NCBI GenBank assembly: GCA_038561985.1
Contig: CP073276.1
Location: 3,348,001 to 3,412,000 of the forward strand
Direction of reading: 5' to 3'
Source of the DNA: Petrimonas sulfuriphila
GTDB taxonomy: Bacteria; Bacteroidota; Bacteroidia; Bacteroidales; Dysgonomonadaceae
DNA: 64,000 bases
In this document: positions 26,389-34,578 of the stretch, in pieces
Layout: each line of letters opens with the position of its first letter
Numbering within the stretch: the stretch's first letter is position 1
Position numbers and translations under genes: made by a program
The notes under the pieces: model-generated
What the model was told of the DNA's origin: nothing
What the model saw: only the letters and a program-made list of their open reading frames with translations
The model's database searches: none

Positions 26389-27339
26389 TTAAAATTCTTC
26401 TTCAATCCTGTAATTATTCCGGTCGGGAGAATTGCGTGAAATCAATTCTCCTAGAAAACCGGTAAGAAAAAGCAGTGTTCCCAGGATCATCATCGTCAGT
26501 GATATGTAAAAGTAGGGCGATTCGGTTACCAGCCGGTACGGATTTCCTACATGCATATCGTACAGCTTGGAGGCACCCACCAGGATGCTGGCAACAAACC
26601 CCAGAATAAACATTATACTGCCCAAGAGCCCAAAGAAATGCATCGGTTTCTTGCCGAATTTATTCAAAAACCAGATGGTCAACAAATCGAGGTAACCGTT
26701 CACAAAACGGTCTGCGCCGAACTTGCTTTTTCCGTATTTGCGCGCCTGATGACGGACCTCTTTCTCGCCGATCTGTTTAAATCCTGCATCTTTTGCCAGA
26801 ATGGGAATATAGCGGTGCATGTCGTTATACACTTCAATGCTTTGGGCCAATGAGCGTTTGTAGGCTTTTAGACCGCAATTGAAATCGTGAAGGCGGATAC
26901 CCGATACTTTTCTTGCCGTGGCATTAAAAAGCTTCGACGGCAGGTTTTTGGTCAATGTGGCATCGTAACGCTTGCGTTTCCACCCAGAAACCAGGTCGTA
27001 ACCCTCTTCCTTTATCATCCGGTAAAGTTCGGGAATTTCGTCGGGACTGTCCTGCAGGTCGGCATCCATGGTGATTACCACGTCTCCTTTAACTTTCCGG
27101 AAGGCACAATGCAAAGCGGGTGATTTTCCGTAATTACGCTGGAACTTTATGGCCTTCACCCGATTCGACTGCTCACGAAATCCGGTAATCACTTCCCACG
27201 AATGATCGGTACTCCCATCGTCTACAAAGATAATTTCGTACGAAAATCCGTTTTCTTCCATCACCCGCTTAATCCATGCATGCAGTTCCGGTAGAGACTC
27301 CTCTTCGTTGTAGAGTGGAATTACAACAGAAATATCCAT
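26389..27339 (-). CDS. Family 2 glycosyltransferase, DPM1-like, with two C-terminal membrane helices
   Basis: 316 residues. The GT-A core is clear: VVIPLYNEEESLPELHAWI, IIFVDDGSTDHSWEVI, the metal-binding region VITMDADLQDSPDEIPELYRMI and GLKAYKRSLAQ. Residues about 230-300 hold two membrane helices with a short tail rich in charges. Proteins of this build transfer sugars from nucleotide donors onto polyprenyl phosphate (as in dolichyl-phosphate mannose synthase or ArnC). The lipid-linked sugar cannot be told. It follows the DUF4199 gene by 28 bp. Confidence 0.9.
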   Translation of the reverse strand: MDISVVIPLYNEEESLPELHAWIKRVMEENGFSYEIIFVDDGSTDHSWEVITGFREQSNRVKAIKFQRNYGKSPALHCAFRKVKGDVVITMDADLQDSPDEIPELYRMIKEEGYDLVSGWKRKRYDATLTKNLPSKLFNATARKVSGIRLHDFNCGLKAYKRSLAQSIEVYNDMHRYIPILAKDAGFKQIGEKEVRHQARKYGKSKFGADRFVNGYLDLLTIWFLNKFGKKPMHFFGLLGSIMFILGFVASILVGASKLYDMHVGNPYRLVTESPYFYISLTMMILGTLLFLTGFLGELISRNSPDRNNYRIEEEF

Positions 27340-27367
27340 AATTTTTTATTTGACGATTTTAGATTGA

Positions 27368-27892
27368 CTATTTACGATTTGCAGGTGTGTACCTGCGGGC
27401 AAACGGCACAACAAATAACGATAAAATCATTCCGATAAAAACATCGGCCAGGATCACGTTACTGAAGATATAGTTTACGGTTGTAGGTAGCGGTTGATCT
27501 TCAAGGGAATTTACCATGCTCTCACTCAAATTCATCATCCTTACGGTCTCGATCATATTCTCATACAACTTCCCTACAAAAGCCTGGTCAACCCAAGTGA
27601 TATGTATGAAGACAATTACGGCTTCCAGAAGTGATGCAAAAAAAAACAACATGATACCAAACTGGACTCCGTGCCAATATCCCATATTATTGTTTACGAT
27701 TGCGGTTTTATACTTTACCAGAAAATAAAAAAGAACAAGCGGCGTGCCTACAGCCAAGAATGATCCGAGGATACTTAAAGCCGGAATCCGGCCCGCACCC
27801 ATCACAAAAAGATATTTCAACATCCAAAACAGACCCAAAAAAACGCCGCCATACATGGCATAGTTCATCAACTGACTCTTATCTTCTTGCAT
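27368..27892 (-). CDS. DUF4199 four-helix membrane protein
   Basis: 174 residues with four predicted membrane helices (MYGGVFLGLFWMLKYLFV, LVLFYFLVKY, IMLFFFASLLEAVIVFI, VILADVFIGMILSLFVVPF) and a short basic tail. It matches the DUF4199 family of Bacteroidetes, whose function is unknown. It is the first gene of a seven-gene run on the minus strand and, from memory, this family is regularly found next to DPM1-like glycosyltransferases, so it may help that enzyme. A -7 box TACTTTTG (27918-27911) lies 19 bp upstream. Confidence 0.8.
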   Translation of the reverse strand: MQEDKSQLMNYAMYGGVFLGLFWMLKYLFVMGAGRIPALSILGSFLAVGTPLVLFYFLVKYKTAIVNNNMGYWHGVQFGIMLFFFASLLEAVIVFIHITWVDQAFVGKLYENMIETVRMMNLSESMVNSLEDQPLPTTVNYIFSNVILADVFIGMILSLFVVPFARRYTPANRK

Positions 27893-27910
27893 AAAAAACT
27901 ATTTAACGTA

Positions 27911-27918
27911 CAAAAGTA
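27911..27918 (-). promoter_or_regulatory. -7 element of the DUF4199-GT2-apbE run
   Basis: TACTTTTG on the minus strand matches TAnnTTTG; no clear -33. Transcription would start near 27904, 12 nt before the start codon. A small direct repeat of the CCGGAAG type (27943-27957) lies beyond it. Confidence 0.5.
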
Positions 27919-28010
27919 ACTAAAAAAAGTCAGAAGTCGGAAACCGGAAGCCGGAAGATTGTTTTTTTCATAAATCGTGAATGATTAACTAAAAATTTCG
28001 ATAAATACGT

Positions 28011-28018
28011 TAACTTTG
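28011..28018 (+). promoter_or_regulatory. -7 element of the uracil/xanthine permease gene
   Basis: TAACTTTG matches TAnnTTTG. The in-frame TTG at 28016 lies in the box itself, so translation must start at the ATG at 28052. Confidence 0.55.
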
Positions 28019-28051
28019 CGCGAATCAAAAAAAGTAAACATATTTTTTAAC

Positions 28052-29263
28052 ATGGAAAATGTAAAACCGCTCACCCCCCTGTCAAAAACTGTGGTTGGGG
28101 TTCAGTTTCTTTTTGTGGCTTTCGGTGCCACGGTTTTAGTACCTCTTTTAGTCGGCTTGGATCCTTCTACAGCATTATTCACCGCCGGAATCGGAACGCT
28201 GGTCTTTCATCTGGTAACGAAAGGCATTGTCCCTATCTTTTTAGGCAGCAGTTTCGCATTCATTGCGCCTATTGTTAAAGCCACCGAGCTTTACGGATTG
28301 GCCGGGACCTTATCGGGATTGGTGGCCGTTGGCGCTGTTTATTTTCTGATGAGTGCACTCGTCAAGTGGCAGGGGATAAAAGTTATCCAACGGTTGTTCC
28401 CACCCGTAGTTATTGGCCCGGTTATCATGCTTATCGGCTTGTCGCTTTCCGGAACGGGTGTGAATATGGCTGCTGAAAACTGGCTGCTGGCTATTATTGC
28501 GCTTGTAACCGCCATTATCGTGAGCATGTTTGCCAAAGGGTTGCTGAAACTGATTCCCATTTTCAGCGGAATCATTGTGGGATATATTGCTGCTGTTTTT
28601 ATGGGGAAGATCGATTTTACACCCGTCATTGAAGCTCCCTGGTTCAGTCTGCCGCAGTTTGTAACTCCCCAGTTTTCGTGGCAGGCCATCCTGTTTATGG
28701 CTCCGGTAGCCATCGCTCCGGTTATTGAACATGTTGGCGACGTTTATGCTGTGAGCCAGGTAGCTGGAAAAGATTTCGTAAAAAAGCCGGGCCTTCACCG
28801 AACGATGTTGGGTGACGGTATCGCATGCAGCATTGCCGGGCTTATCGGTGGGCCTCCGGTTACCACTTATTCGGAAGTTACCGGTGCTATGGTGCTGACC
28901 AAAGTGACCGATCCGGTAGTGATTCGCATTGCGGCGGTGACGGGCATTGTTTTTTCGTTAATTGGGAAAATAAGCTTCTTCCTTAAAACCATACCCAACG
29001 CGGTGCTGGGTGGAATTATGTTGTTGCTTTTCGGCATGATTGCAGCTACCGGCGTCAACAACATGATCGCCAACAAAACCGATATGAGCGTTACACGCAA
29101 CCTGATTATTGTCTCGCTTATCCTGACTACGGGAATCGGTGGGGCTATTTTTAAGATAGGTGATTTTACCTTTGCCGGCATCGGGTTAGCGGCTATGGTC
29201 GGTGTAGTCCTGAACTTGATTTTACCCGGCCACAAGGGAGAGAAGGGAAGCGAAGCCAAATAA
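28052..29263 (+). CDS. Uracil-xanthine permease (NCS2 family)
   Basis: 403 residues with about 14 helices. It takes up a nucleobase with protons. NCS2 landmarks are QFLFVAFGATVLVPLLVGLDPSTALFTAGIGT near the N-terminus, IFLGSSFAFIAPI in helix 3, and the substrate-binding block around IAPVIEHVGDVYAVSQV and GDGIACSIAGLIGGPPVTTYSEVTGA. The Glu of PVIEHVGD and the NCS2 signature fit a uracil carrier (UraA type) better than a urate carrier, but substrate is not proved. A strong terminator follows. Confidence 0.92.
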   Translation: MENVKPLTPLSKTVVGVQFLFVAFGATVLVPLLVGLDPSTALFTAGIGTLVFHLVTKGIVPIFLGSSFAFIAPIVKATELYGLAGTLSGLVAVGAVYFLMSALVKWQGIKVIQRLFPPVVIGPVIMLIGLSLSGTGVNMAAENWLLAIIALVTAIIVSMFAKGLLKLIPIFSGIIVGYIAAVFMGKIDFTPVIEAPWFSLPQFVTPQFSWQAILFMAPVAIAPVIEHVGDVYAVSQVAGKDFVKKPGLHRTMLGDGIACSIAGLIGGPPVTTYSEVTGAMVLTKVTDPVVIRIAAVTGIVFSLIGKISFFLKTIPNAVLGGIMLLLFGMIAATGVNNMIANKTDMSVTRNLIIVSLILTTGIGGAIFKIGDFTFAGIGLAAMVGVVLNLILPGHKGEKGSEAK

Positions 29264-29317
29264 AAAACTCAATAATCATTGTCCGGACAGTAACAGGAGC
29301 CGGTGTGTCTTGCGGAT

Positions 29318-29360
29318 ACGGAGCGGAAGTTCATTTTTCCGCTCCGTAGAACTTTTTATT
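29318..29360 (+). terminator. Strong intrinsic terminator after the permease
   Basis: Perfect 11-bp stem ACGGAGCGGAA (29318-29328) / TTCCGCTCCGT (29337-29347) with an 8-nt loop, followed by AGAACTTTTTATT. It lies 54 bp past the permease stop and 33 bp before the TlpA-like start. Confidence 0.9.
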
Positions 29361-29392
29361 GAAAAATACGTTCAACGGGAAAGAACGTAAAA

Positions 29393-29986
29393 ATGGAAAA
29401 AAAGACAACGCAGAAAACCAACAAAAAGGGATCGTGGATTTTTAATATAATTTTTATCGGGTTAATTGCCTTGATTTTGTTTACACCGGTTGGTAGCAAA
29501 TTGAAGTATTGGACAAGCAAACTGATGGCTTCTTTTACTCCATCGGTGCAAAAAGTGGAGAAACGCGAAAAATTAACCGATTACCACTGGCTGCTGACCG
29601 ATAACAACAGTCAATCTTTCGATTTAAGTCAGGCGCAGGGGAAAGTGATTTTCCTGAATACCTGGGCAACATGGTGCCCACCTTGCATTGCAGAGATGCC
29701 TGCCTTACAGGAACTTTACAACAAGTACAAAAATAATCCCGATGTGGTGTTTGTGTTTGCAACCACAGATCCGAAGAATACGGTGGATAAATTCATGACC
29801 GACAAAGGGTACAATTTGCCGGTGTATTACATTCAATCTGCCCCACCCCCTCAACTGGCTTCCAACACCATTCCCATCACTTTTTTGATTGGAAAAAACG
29901 GCGGTATTGCCATCCGGAAAGTAGGCGCCGCCGATTGGAGCAGCAGGAAGGTTACCGGCACAATTGACCAGTTACTTCAAGAATAA
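29393..29986 (+). CDS. TlpA-like membrane-anchored thioredoxin
   Basis: 197 residues. One membrane anchor (FNIIFIGLIALILFTPVG) is followed by a periplasmic thioredoxin domain with the active site TWATWCPPCIAEMP (WCPPC) near residue 98, and the fold's cis-Pro region NTIPITFLIG. Such proteins reduce disulphides in apocytochrome c or in other exported proteins. The nearby ccsBA haem lyase makes a cytochrome-maturation role plausible, though the two genes lie on opposite strands. No promoter with both boxes is obvious. Confidence 0.9.
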   Translation: MEKKTTQKTNKKGSWIFNIIFIGLIALILFTPVGSKLKYWTSKLMASFTPSVQKVEKREKLTDYHWLLTDNNSQSFDLSQAQGKVIFLNTWATWCPPCIAEMPALQELYNKYKNNPDVVFVFATTDPKNTVDKFMTDKGYNLPVYYIQSAPPPQLASNTIPITFLIGKNGGIAIRKVGAADWSSRKVTGTIDQLLQE

Positions 29987-30017
29987 AACGTACCGCTATC
30001 CGGTGAGGGCATACCTG

Positions 30018-30998
30018 TCAAGGTATTCTTCCCAGCATCTTGTCCATTACCCAATTGGTTCGCATGGCAGAACGAAAATCACTTACGGGATAGGGTCCGT
30101 TGCCATTCAGGTAATTCACAATGCTCTGAATCAGGTAAAACTGAATGTTTTCGGGATTTTCTTCGGTATAGATTTTTTCGCCGGAGGCACGGTTGAGGAC
30201 GATAGGTGTGAAATGAAACGTAGAAAATCGGATAGATCCCTTCGATCCAATAATTTCCACCTCATCCGTACGTTCACTCACGGGAGCTGCAAATTCCCAG
30301 TGTCCGCTGCCTCTCACACCCATCTTATGCAACCACTCTCCGTCCACCGTATCTTCCACATCGTACAATCCGGCTACGTTTTTAGCCGTTCCGCCTACTT
30401 CGGTTATTTCACCGAAAACAAAATCCAGGTAATCCAGTTGATGCGAAGCCAGATCGTAGAAATACCCAGCTCCCGCAACCTCTTTCTTCACCCGCCAGGG
30501 AAGTGTTTCCCGGCTTAAATCGGATGGATACGGCGGTATAATGAACCGGATTTTCACTTCGCGGACCTCTCCTATCTCTCCACTTTCCAGCAACTGCCTT
30601 ATACGCAGAAAATAGGGCAACGTCCTGCGGTAATACGCCACAAAACAGGGAACTCCCGTCTCTTTTGCAGCTTCCGCCATGATCACACACTCTTCGAACG
30701 AAGCAGCCATGGGTTTCTCCACATACACCGGTTTTCCGGCTTTCATGGCCGCAACAGCATATTCGGCATGTGATCCGGGTGGCGTAGCAACGTATACCGC
30801 ATTCACAGCGGAGTCATTAATCAACGCATGCGCATCGGAATACCTCTTGGCTATATGGTGCCGCAACGCGTAATCCTTGGCTGATTCTGCATCACGGCGC
30901 ATCACCGCAACTACATCCGACCCATCGACTTTGCGGAAAGCCGGGCCGCTTTTCTTTTCCGTTACATTTCCGCAACCGATAAAACCCCAGTTAATCAT
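30018..30998 (-). CDS. Gfo/Idh/MocA-family oxidoreductase, cytoplasmic
   Basis: 326 residues, no signal peptide. The Rossmann loop is NWGFIGCGNVTEKKSGPAF and the catalytic EKP motif appears in PVYVEKPMAASFEECV near residue 95; HQLDYLDFVFGE gives the C-terminal domain with the active-site His region. Typical substrates are sugars, inositols or amino sugars with NAD(P). It starts 3 bp after the stop of ccsBA and is probably cotranscribed with it despite unrelated roles. Confidence 0.9.
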   Translation of the reverse strand: MINWGFIGCGNVTEKKSGPAFRKVDGSDVVAVMRRDAESAKDYALRHHIAKRYSDAHALINDSAVNAVYVATPPGSHAEYAVAAMKAGKPVYVEKPMAASFEECVIMAEAAKETGVPCFVAYYRRTLPYFLRIRQLLESGEIGEVREVKIRFIIPPYPSDLSRETLPWRVKKEVAGAGYFYDLASHQLDYLDFVFGEITEVGGTAKNVAGLYDVEDTVDGEWLHKMGVRGSGHWEFAAPVSERTDEVEIIGSKGSIRFSTFHFTPIVLNRASGEKIYTEENPENIQFYLIQSIVNYLNGNGPYPVSDFRSAMRTNWVMDKMLGRIP

Positions 30999-31001
30999 AT
31001 T

Positions 31002-33443
31002 TTAATAGAAGTTAGAGGTTGGCCCTTGGCTCTTGAATTTCTTATATCCTCTGTAAGAAACAAGCGCCAGAACAATAACTCCGAACAATATCGCATACAG
31101 GTATACAAAGACCTCCGAAACCCCTTCGTTTTCTCCGTAGGAATGTAAACCGCTCAAGAGGTAATTTACTCCCCAAAATGTCATCAGCACCGAAGCAAAT
31201 GCCATTACCGATGCCAAGTTAAAGAACCAATCGTTATTCAATTTCCTGACCAGATGGATATGGGTGACCACGCTATAGACAACAACGGTAATCAGTGCCC
31301 AGGTCTCTTTAGGATCCCAGCTCCAGTAGCGGCCCCACGATTCGTTAGCCCAAATACCGCCCAAAAAAGTACCGATAGTCATCAGGGCCAACCCCACCAA
31401 CAATGACATGTTGTTGATAATACTCAGTTCCCTGACGTGAAGCATTGCCGTCTCTTTTTTAGCCACACTTAGAATAAGGAGGTTAGATAACCCCAACAAC
31501 AGGCTTATCCCAAAAAAACCGTAAGCAGCCACCGTCACAGCAACGTGAAACATAAGCCACGGAGATTTCAGTACGGGTACAAGCGTTGTAATCTGGGGTT
31601 CCATCCAGTTCAGACCGGAAACAAAAAGAATTATTCCTCCGAAGATGGTTGCCGTTGCCAGGGTGAGATCACTTTTCCGTCCGAAAATCAATCCGGCCAG
31701 TATGGTAGCCCAGGCTACATATACCATGGTTTCGTACGAGTTGCTCCAAGGTGCGTATCCCGATATATACCAACGCATAGCCATGCCGTAGACGTGATAC
31801 AGAAAAACTAGAAAAATACCCCAGACGAGTACCTTGGAGAGAATATTTGTCCACATTGCTTCTTTGAAAAGCCGTAAAAAAGCCGTCATAAGCAACAGGA
31901 GGCCCAGGGCAAAATAACCGGTGCGGGTTTTACTGAAAATATTTTGTTTGTTGTAACGGATCTCCGTGCGTATTTTCTTGGGGTTTATGTGACCGGCTTG
32001 ATCTGCCTTTTGTTGAAAGGCAGCTATTGAATCGAGAATTGTGTTGGGTTGCTGCCAGTCTCCGCTTTCAAGCGACCGGTTTACTTCCGAAAGATACAGG
32101 GGCAAAGAGCGGGAAATAAACAAGGAATCTTCTTCAGGTATTCCCGACAAATCATCTCCCGGAGCATACCAGGTATCGTTGGGAGCATCCGCTTTTGGAA
32201 AAAGTGCCACCAGTTTATGGTTAAGCAACAAGAAAAGGATGTTTATCTTTTCATCGAGTTTGATAATGTCTTTATCAAACTCATTTCTTTGCGATTCAGG
32301 TTTGTGATAGGCTTCATTTACCCGGGCAAGAAGTTTGTAGTTTCCCTTTGGGTCAAAGACCTGGGCATACGCAAAATGCTGTTCCGGTAACTGAAACATT
32401 TTTGCCACCTCTTCGTTGGAATTGGCAATGAACGGCACCTGCATCCACATCTTCGGCATCGTGAGTATCCCCAGCAAGAACTGATCGGAATTTAGTTTTC
32501 CAATTTTATTGTCCTTATGTATCTTTCTCAATAGCTCCGCTGAAAAAGTATTCATCGGTATAATCCTGCCTGCGAATTGAACCGGCAACTGTCCGAACTC
32601 CGCAGCATGTTCCACCGGGACAGCATTTCTTTGCACGGCCTGAAAGATAGCCTGGCTGGTAAAGTCCTGAGCGGCGGCACTGAAGGCTATAAGCAGAAAA
32701 ACGACCGTCAGCTTTGCCGAACGCCTCAATTCGTTTAACTGGCGGCTAAGTTTATTTAACCGGGAGTTTGGAGTAACGAACATCAAAACAAATCCGGCTA
32801 CCAGGAAAAAATATCCGGCGTAAGTAATGTTTCGTCCAGCCACATCCTTGTTGACAGATAAAACAGTACCTTGTTCATCCTCGTCATAAGAGGCCTGAAA
32901 AAAACGGTATCCTTTCAAATCGAGTACATTGTTCATGTAAACACGCGCCTCACGCACTTCACCATCGATATGTATCCGTAAATCGCTTTCATAGGAAGAG
33001 GGGCTCATGGAACCGGGATACCTGATCAACCTGAATTTAGTAAGTTCTAGCGTGAACGGGAGTTCTTCCTTAAATACCCCTTTCGACGTATGCATAACCA
33101 TTACATTGTTAGTTTCTCCTTCACGGATGTGCATTGTTCCTTCTTTTCCAAAAACATGTGTTGTTAATGCCCCGGCGAGAATAACAACAAATGCAAAGTG
33201 GATAACCGTAAGTGCCCAACGGCGTCTTTTTATAAAACGGTGATCAATAAACGTTAAAATGAAATTTACAACCAACAGGAATTGGAGGAAAAAGAAAACG
33301 GGAGAATAATAAATCATAACTTTGGCCGCTTCGGTAGTCATCTCTTTTTCGATAAACGTAGCAAGCGCCATTAAAAAGGCATAAACAAGTAAAAGAACTA
33401 TTGTCGTTTTATAGGATGCGAGAAGTTGTCTTATTTTTTCCAT
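31002..33443 (-). CDS. ccsBA: Fused CcsB-CcsA cytochrome c haem lyase
   Basis: 813 residues, with ten or more membrane helices. The N-terminal part (about 1-240) is ResB/CcsB-like with four helices and a large periplasmic loop. The C-terminal part (about 540-810) is CcsA with the WWD-type haem-handling motif ANESWGRYWSWDPKETWAL and conserved His residues in flanking helices. Fused ccsBA proteins of system II attach haem to CXXCH motifs in the periplasm; the fusion is normal in Bacteroidetes. The tetrahaem cytochrome encoded at 36-37.6 kb is a natural client. Confidence 0.94.
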   Translation of the reverse strand: MEKIRQLLASYKTTIVLLLVYAFLMALATFIEKEMTTEAAKVMIYYSPVFFFLQFLLVVNFILTFIDHRFIKRRRWALTVIHFAFVVILAGALTTHVFGKEGTMHIREGETNNVMVMHTSKGVFKEELPFTLELTKFRLIRYPGSMSPSSYESDLRIHIDGEVREARVYMNNVLDLKGYRFFQASYDEDEQGTVLSVNKDVAGRNITYAGYFFLVAGFVLMFVTPNSRLNKLSRQLNELRRSAKLTVVFLLIAFSAAAQDFTSQAIFQAVQRNAVPVEHAAEFGQLPVQFAGRIIPMNTFSAELLRKIHKDNKIGKLNSDQFLLGILTMPKMWMQVPFIANSNEEVAKMFQLPEQHFAYAQVFDPKGNYKLLARVNEAYHKPESQRNEFDKDIIKLDEKINILFLLLNHKLVALFPKADAPNDTWYAPGDDLSGIPEEDSLFISRSLPLYLSEVNRSLESGDWQQPNTILDSIAAFQQKADQAGHINPKKIRTEIRYNKQNIFSKTRTGYFALGLLLLMTAFLRLFKEAMWTNILSKVLVWGIFLVFLYHVYGMAMRWYISGYAPWSNSYETMVYVAWATILAGLIFGRKSDLTLATATIFGGIILFVSGLNWMEPQITTLVPVLKSPWLMFHVAVTVAAYGFFGISLLLGLSNLLILSVAKKETAMLHVRELSIINNMSLLVGLALMTIGTFLGGIWANESWGRYWSWDPKETWALITVVVYSVVTHIHLVRKLNNDWFFNLASVMAFASVLMTFWGVNYLLSGLHSYGENEGVSEVFVYLYAILFGVIVLALVSYRGYKKFKSQGPTSNFY

Positions 33444-33554
33444 AGTTTAATTGATATTGAAACAATTGCCACCATATTTCAACTTAATATCGTTTCTATA
33501 CGGTACAGGCTTTCACAAAAATATAAAAATAACCGGTTGATGCGTTATATTATC

Positions 33555-33597
33555 TGATAAAAATCCCCGAAACAGCGGTGTTCCGGGGATTTTGAGA
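33555..33597 (-). terminator. Terminator of the cytochrome-SUMF1 / Gfo / TIM-barrel unit
   Basis: AAAATCCCCG (33560-33569) and CGGGGATTTT (33584-33593) pair perfectly, loop 14 nt. On the minus strand the hairpin is followed by T-rich sequence (complement of GATAAAAATC). It lies about 40 bp past the TIM-barrel stop. Confidence 0.8.
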
Positions 33598-33633
33598 TCA
33601 AGCCAAAGCTCGTATTAACTTACTTGTTCTTTT

Positions 33634-34557
33634 TCAGGCCTCTTTCCATTGTTTTCTCAACAGGTCGAGTGCAGCCGGGACAACCACCTTGCGGTCACCC
33701 TGGCAGCCGCATTCAAAGCTGACGTACTTATCGTAACCGATCATTTTCAATCCGCGGAAACCGTTCACGTAGTTGTCGGCTTCTCCGTCTTCTCCCGGCA
33801 TGCTGCGGCGCTTACGGCTGGCCATATGCACGTGTTGCAGGTATTTTCCCGCTGAAACGAAAGCCGCCATGTCACACGTTTCTTCCCACGTCATGTGCCA
33901 GAAGTCTCCCAGACAGGTAACTCCGGGGTTGTTGATGTCGCGGCATATGGATGCAGCATCCGCCACCTGGCGGAGGTAAAAGGCTTCCTTTCGGTTCAGA
34001 GGCTCCAGGATAACCGTTGTGCCATACTTTTGAGCCGTGTTGCCCATTTCGTTGAACTGCTCACACAGGAAATCGCGCGTTTCTTGTGTATGTGGCATCA
34101 CCGGCACCTGCGAATTGAACGCCGGAACGATGATCACTCCCGTTGAGCCAAGTTCACCGCCCAGGATGATCAGTTCTTCCATCGTGTCACGGCATTTCTT
34201 GCGGATAGCGGGATCGGTAGAAAGAATGAATCCTTCGAAGCCGGCGCAAACGGCGCTAACTTTGATGTTACGCCCTTTTAACGCATCCTTGAACTCTTGC
34301 ATCCTGCCTTTCATCCCCCTGCCGTGGGGCTCGAACCCCACCACGCCGTGTTCTTCCATAAAGTCGAACTTTTCGTTCAGGTTTGCACCGGGAGCTGTCC
34401 CTTCCTGAAACGATATTCTGAGCTCTGCCTTGATCGGAAAGGCGGGAGGAGTACCGGCCGGGGTTTCACCCGCGAAAGCGCTCAGGGACTTTCCAAGGCC
34501 GGCTACAGCGGCACCGGCAAGTGATGATTTGATGAATTTTCTTCTGTCTATCGTCAT
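33634..34557 (-). CDS. Tat-exported sugar isomerase/epimerase-like TIM-barrel protein
   Basis: 307 residues. A twin-arginine signal (DRRKFIKSSLAGAAVAG) opens the protein. The rest is a xylose-isomerase-like / hydroxypyruvate isomerase-like barrel: VGFEPHGRGMKGRMQEFKDAL, VIVPAFNSQV, TTVILEPLNRKEAFYLRQVADAA, GDFWHMTWEE and KYVSFECGCQGDR. The metal-binding Glu (LEPLN), Asp (GDFWH) and terminal Glu (FECG) are kept. Substrate unknown. The DNA is markedly richer in G+C than its surroundings. It is 21 bp after the Gfo/Idh/MocA stop and is followed by a terminator. Confidence 0.88.
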   Translation of the reverse strand: MTIDRRKFIKSSLAGAAVAGLGKSLSAFAGETPAGTPPAFPIKAELRISFQEGTAPGANLNEKFDFMEEHGVVGFEPHGRGMKGRMQEFKDALKGRNIKVSAVCAGFEGFILSTDPAIRKKCRDTMEELIILGGELGSTGVIIVPAFNSQVPVMPHTQETRDFLCEQFNEMGNTAQKYGTTVILEPLNRKEAFYLRQVADAASICRDINNPGVTCLGDFWHMTWEETCDMAAFVSAGKYLQHVHMASRKRRSMPGEDGEADNYVNGFRGLKMIGYDKYVSFECGCQGDRKVVVPAALDLLRKQWKEA

Positions 34558-34578
34558 GATTATAACGTATTTATTCTT

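Noticed and set aside
27943-27957. CCGGAAG direct repeat as a CRISPR or mobile-element remnant
   Set aside because: Only two short copies, no spacer pattern, no cas or transposase gene.
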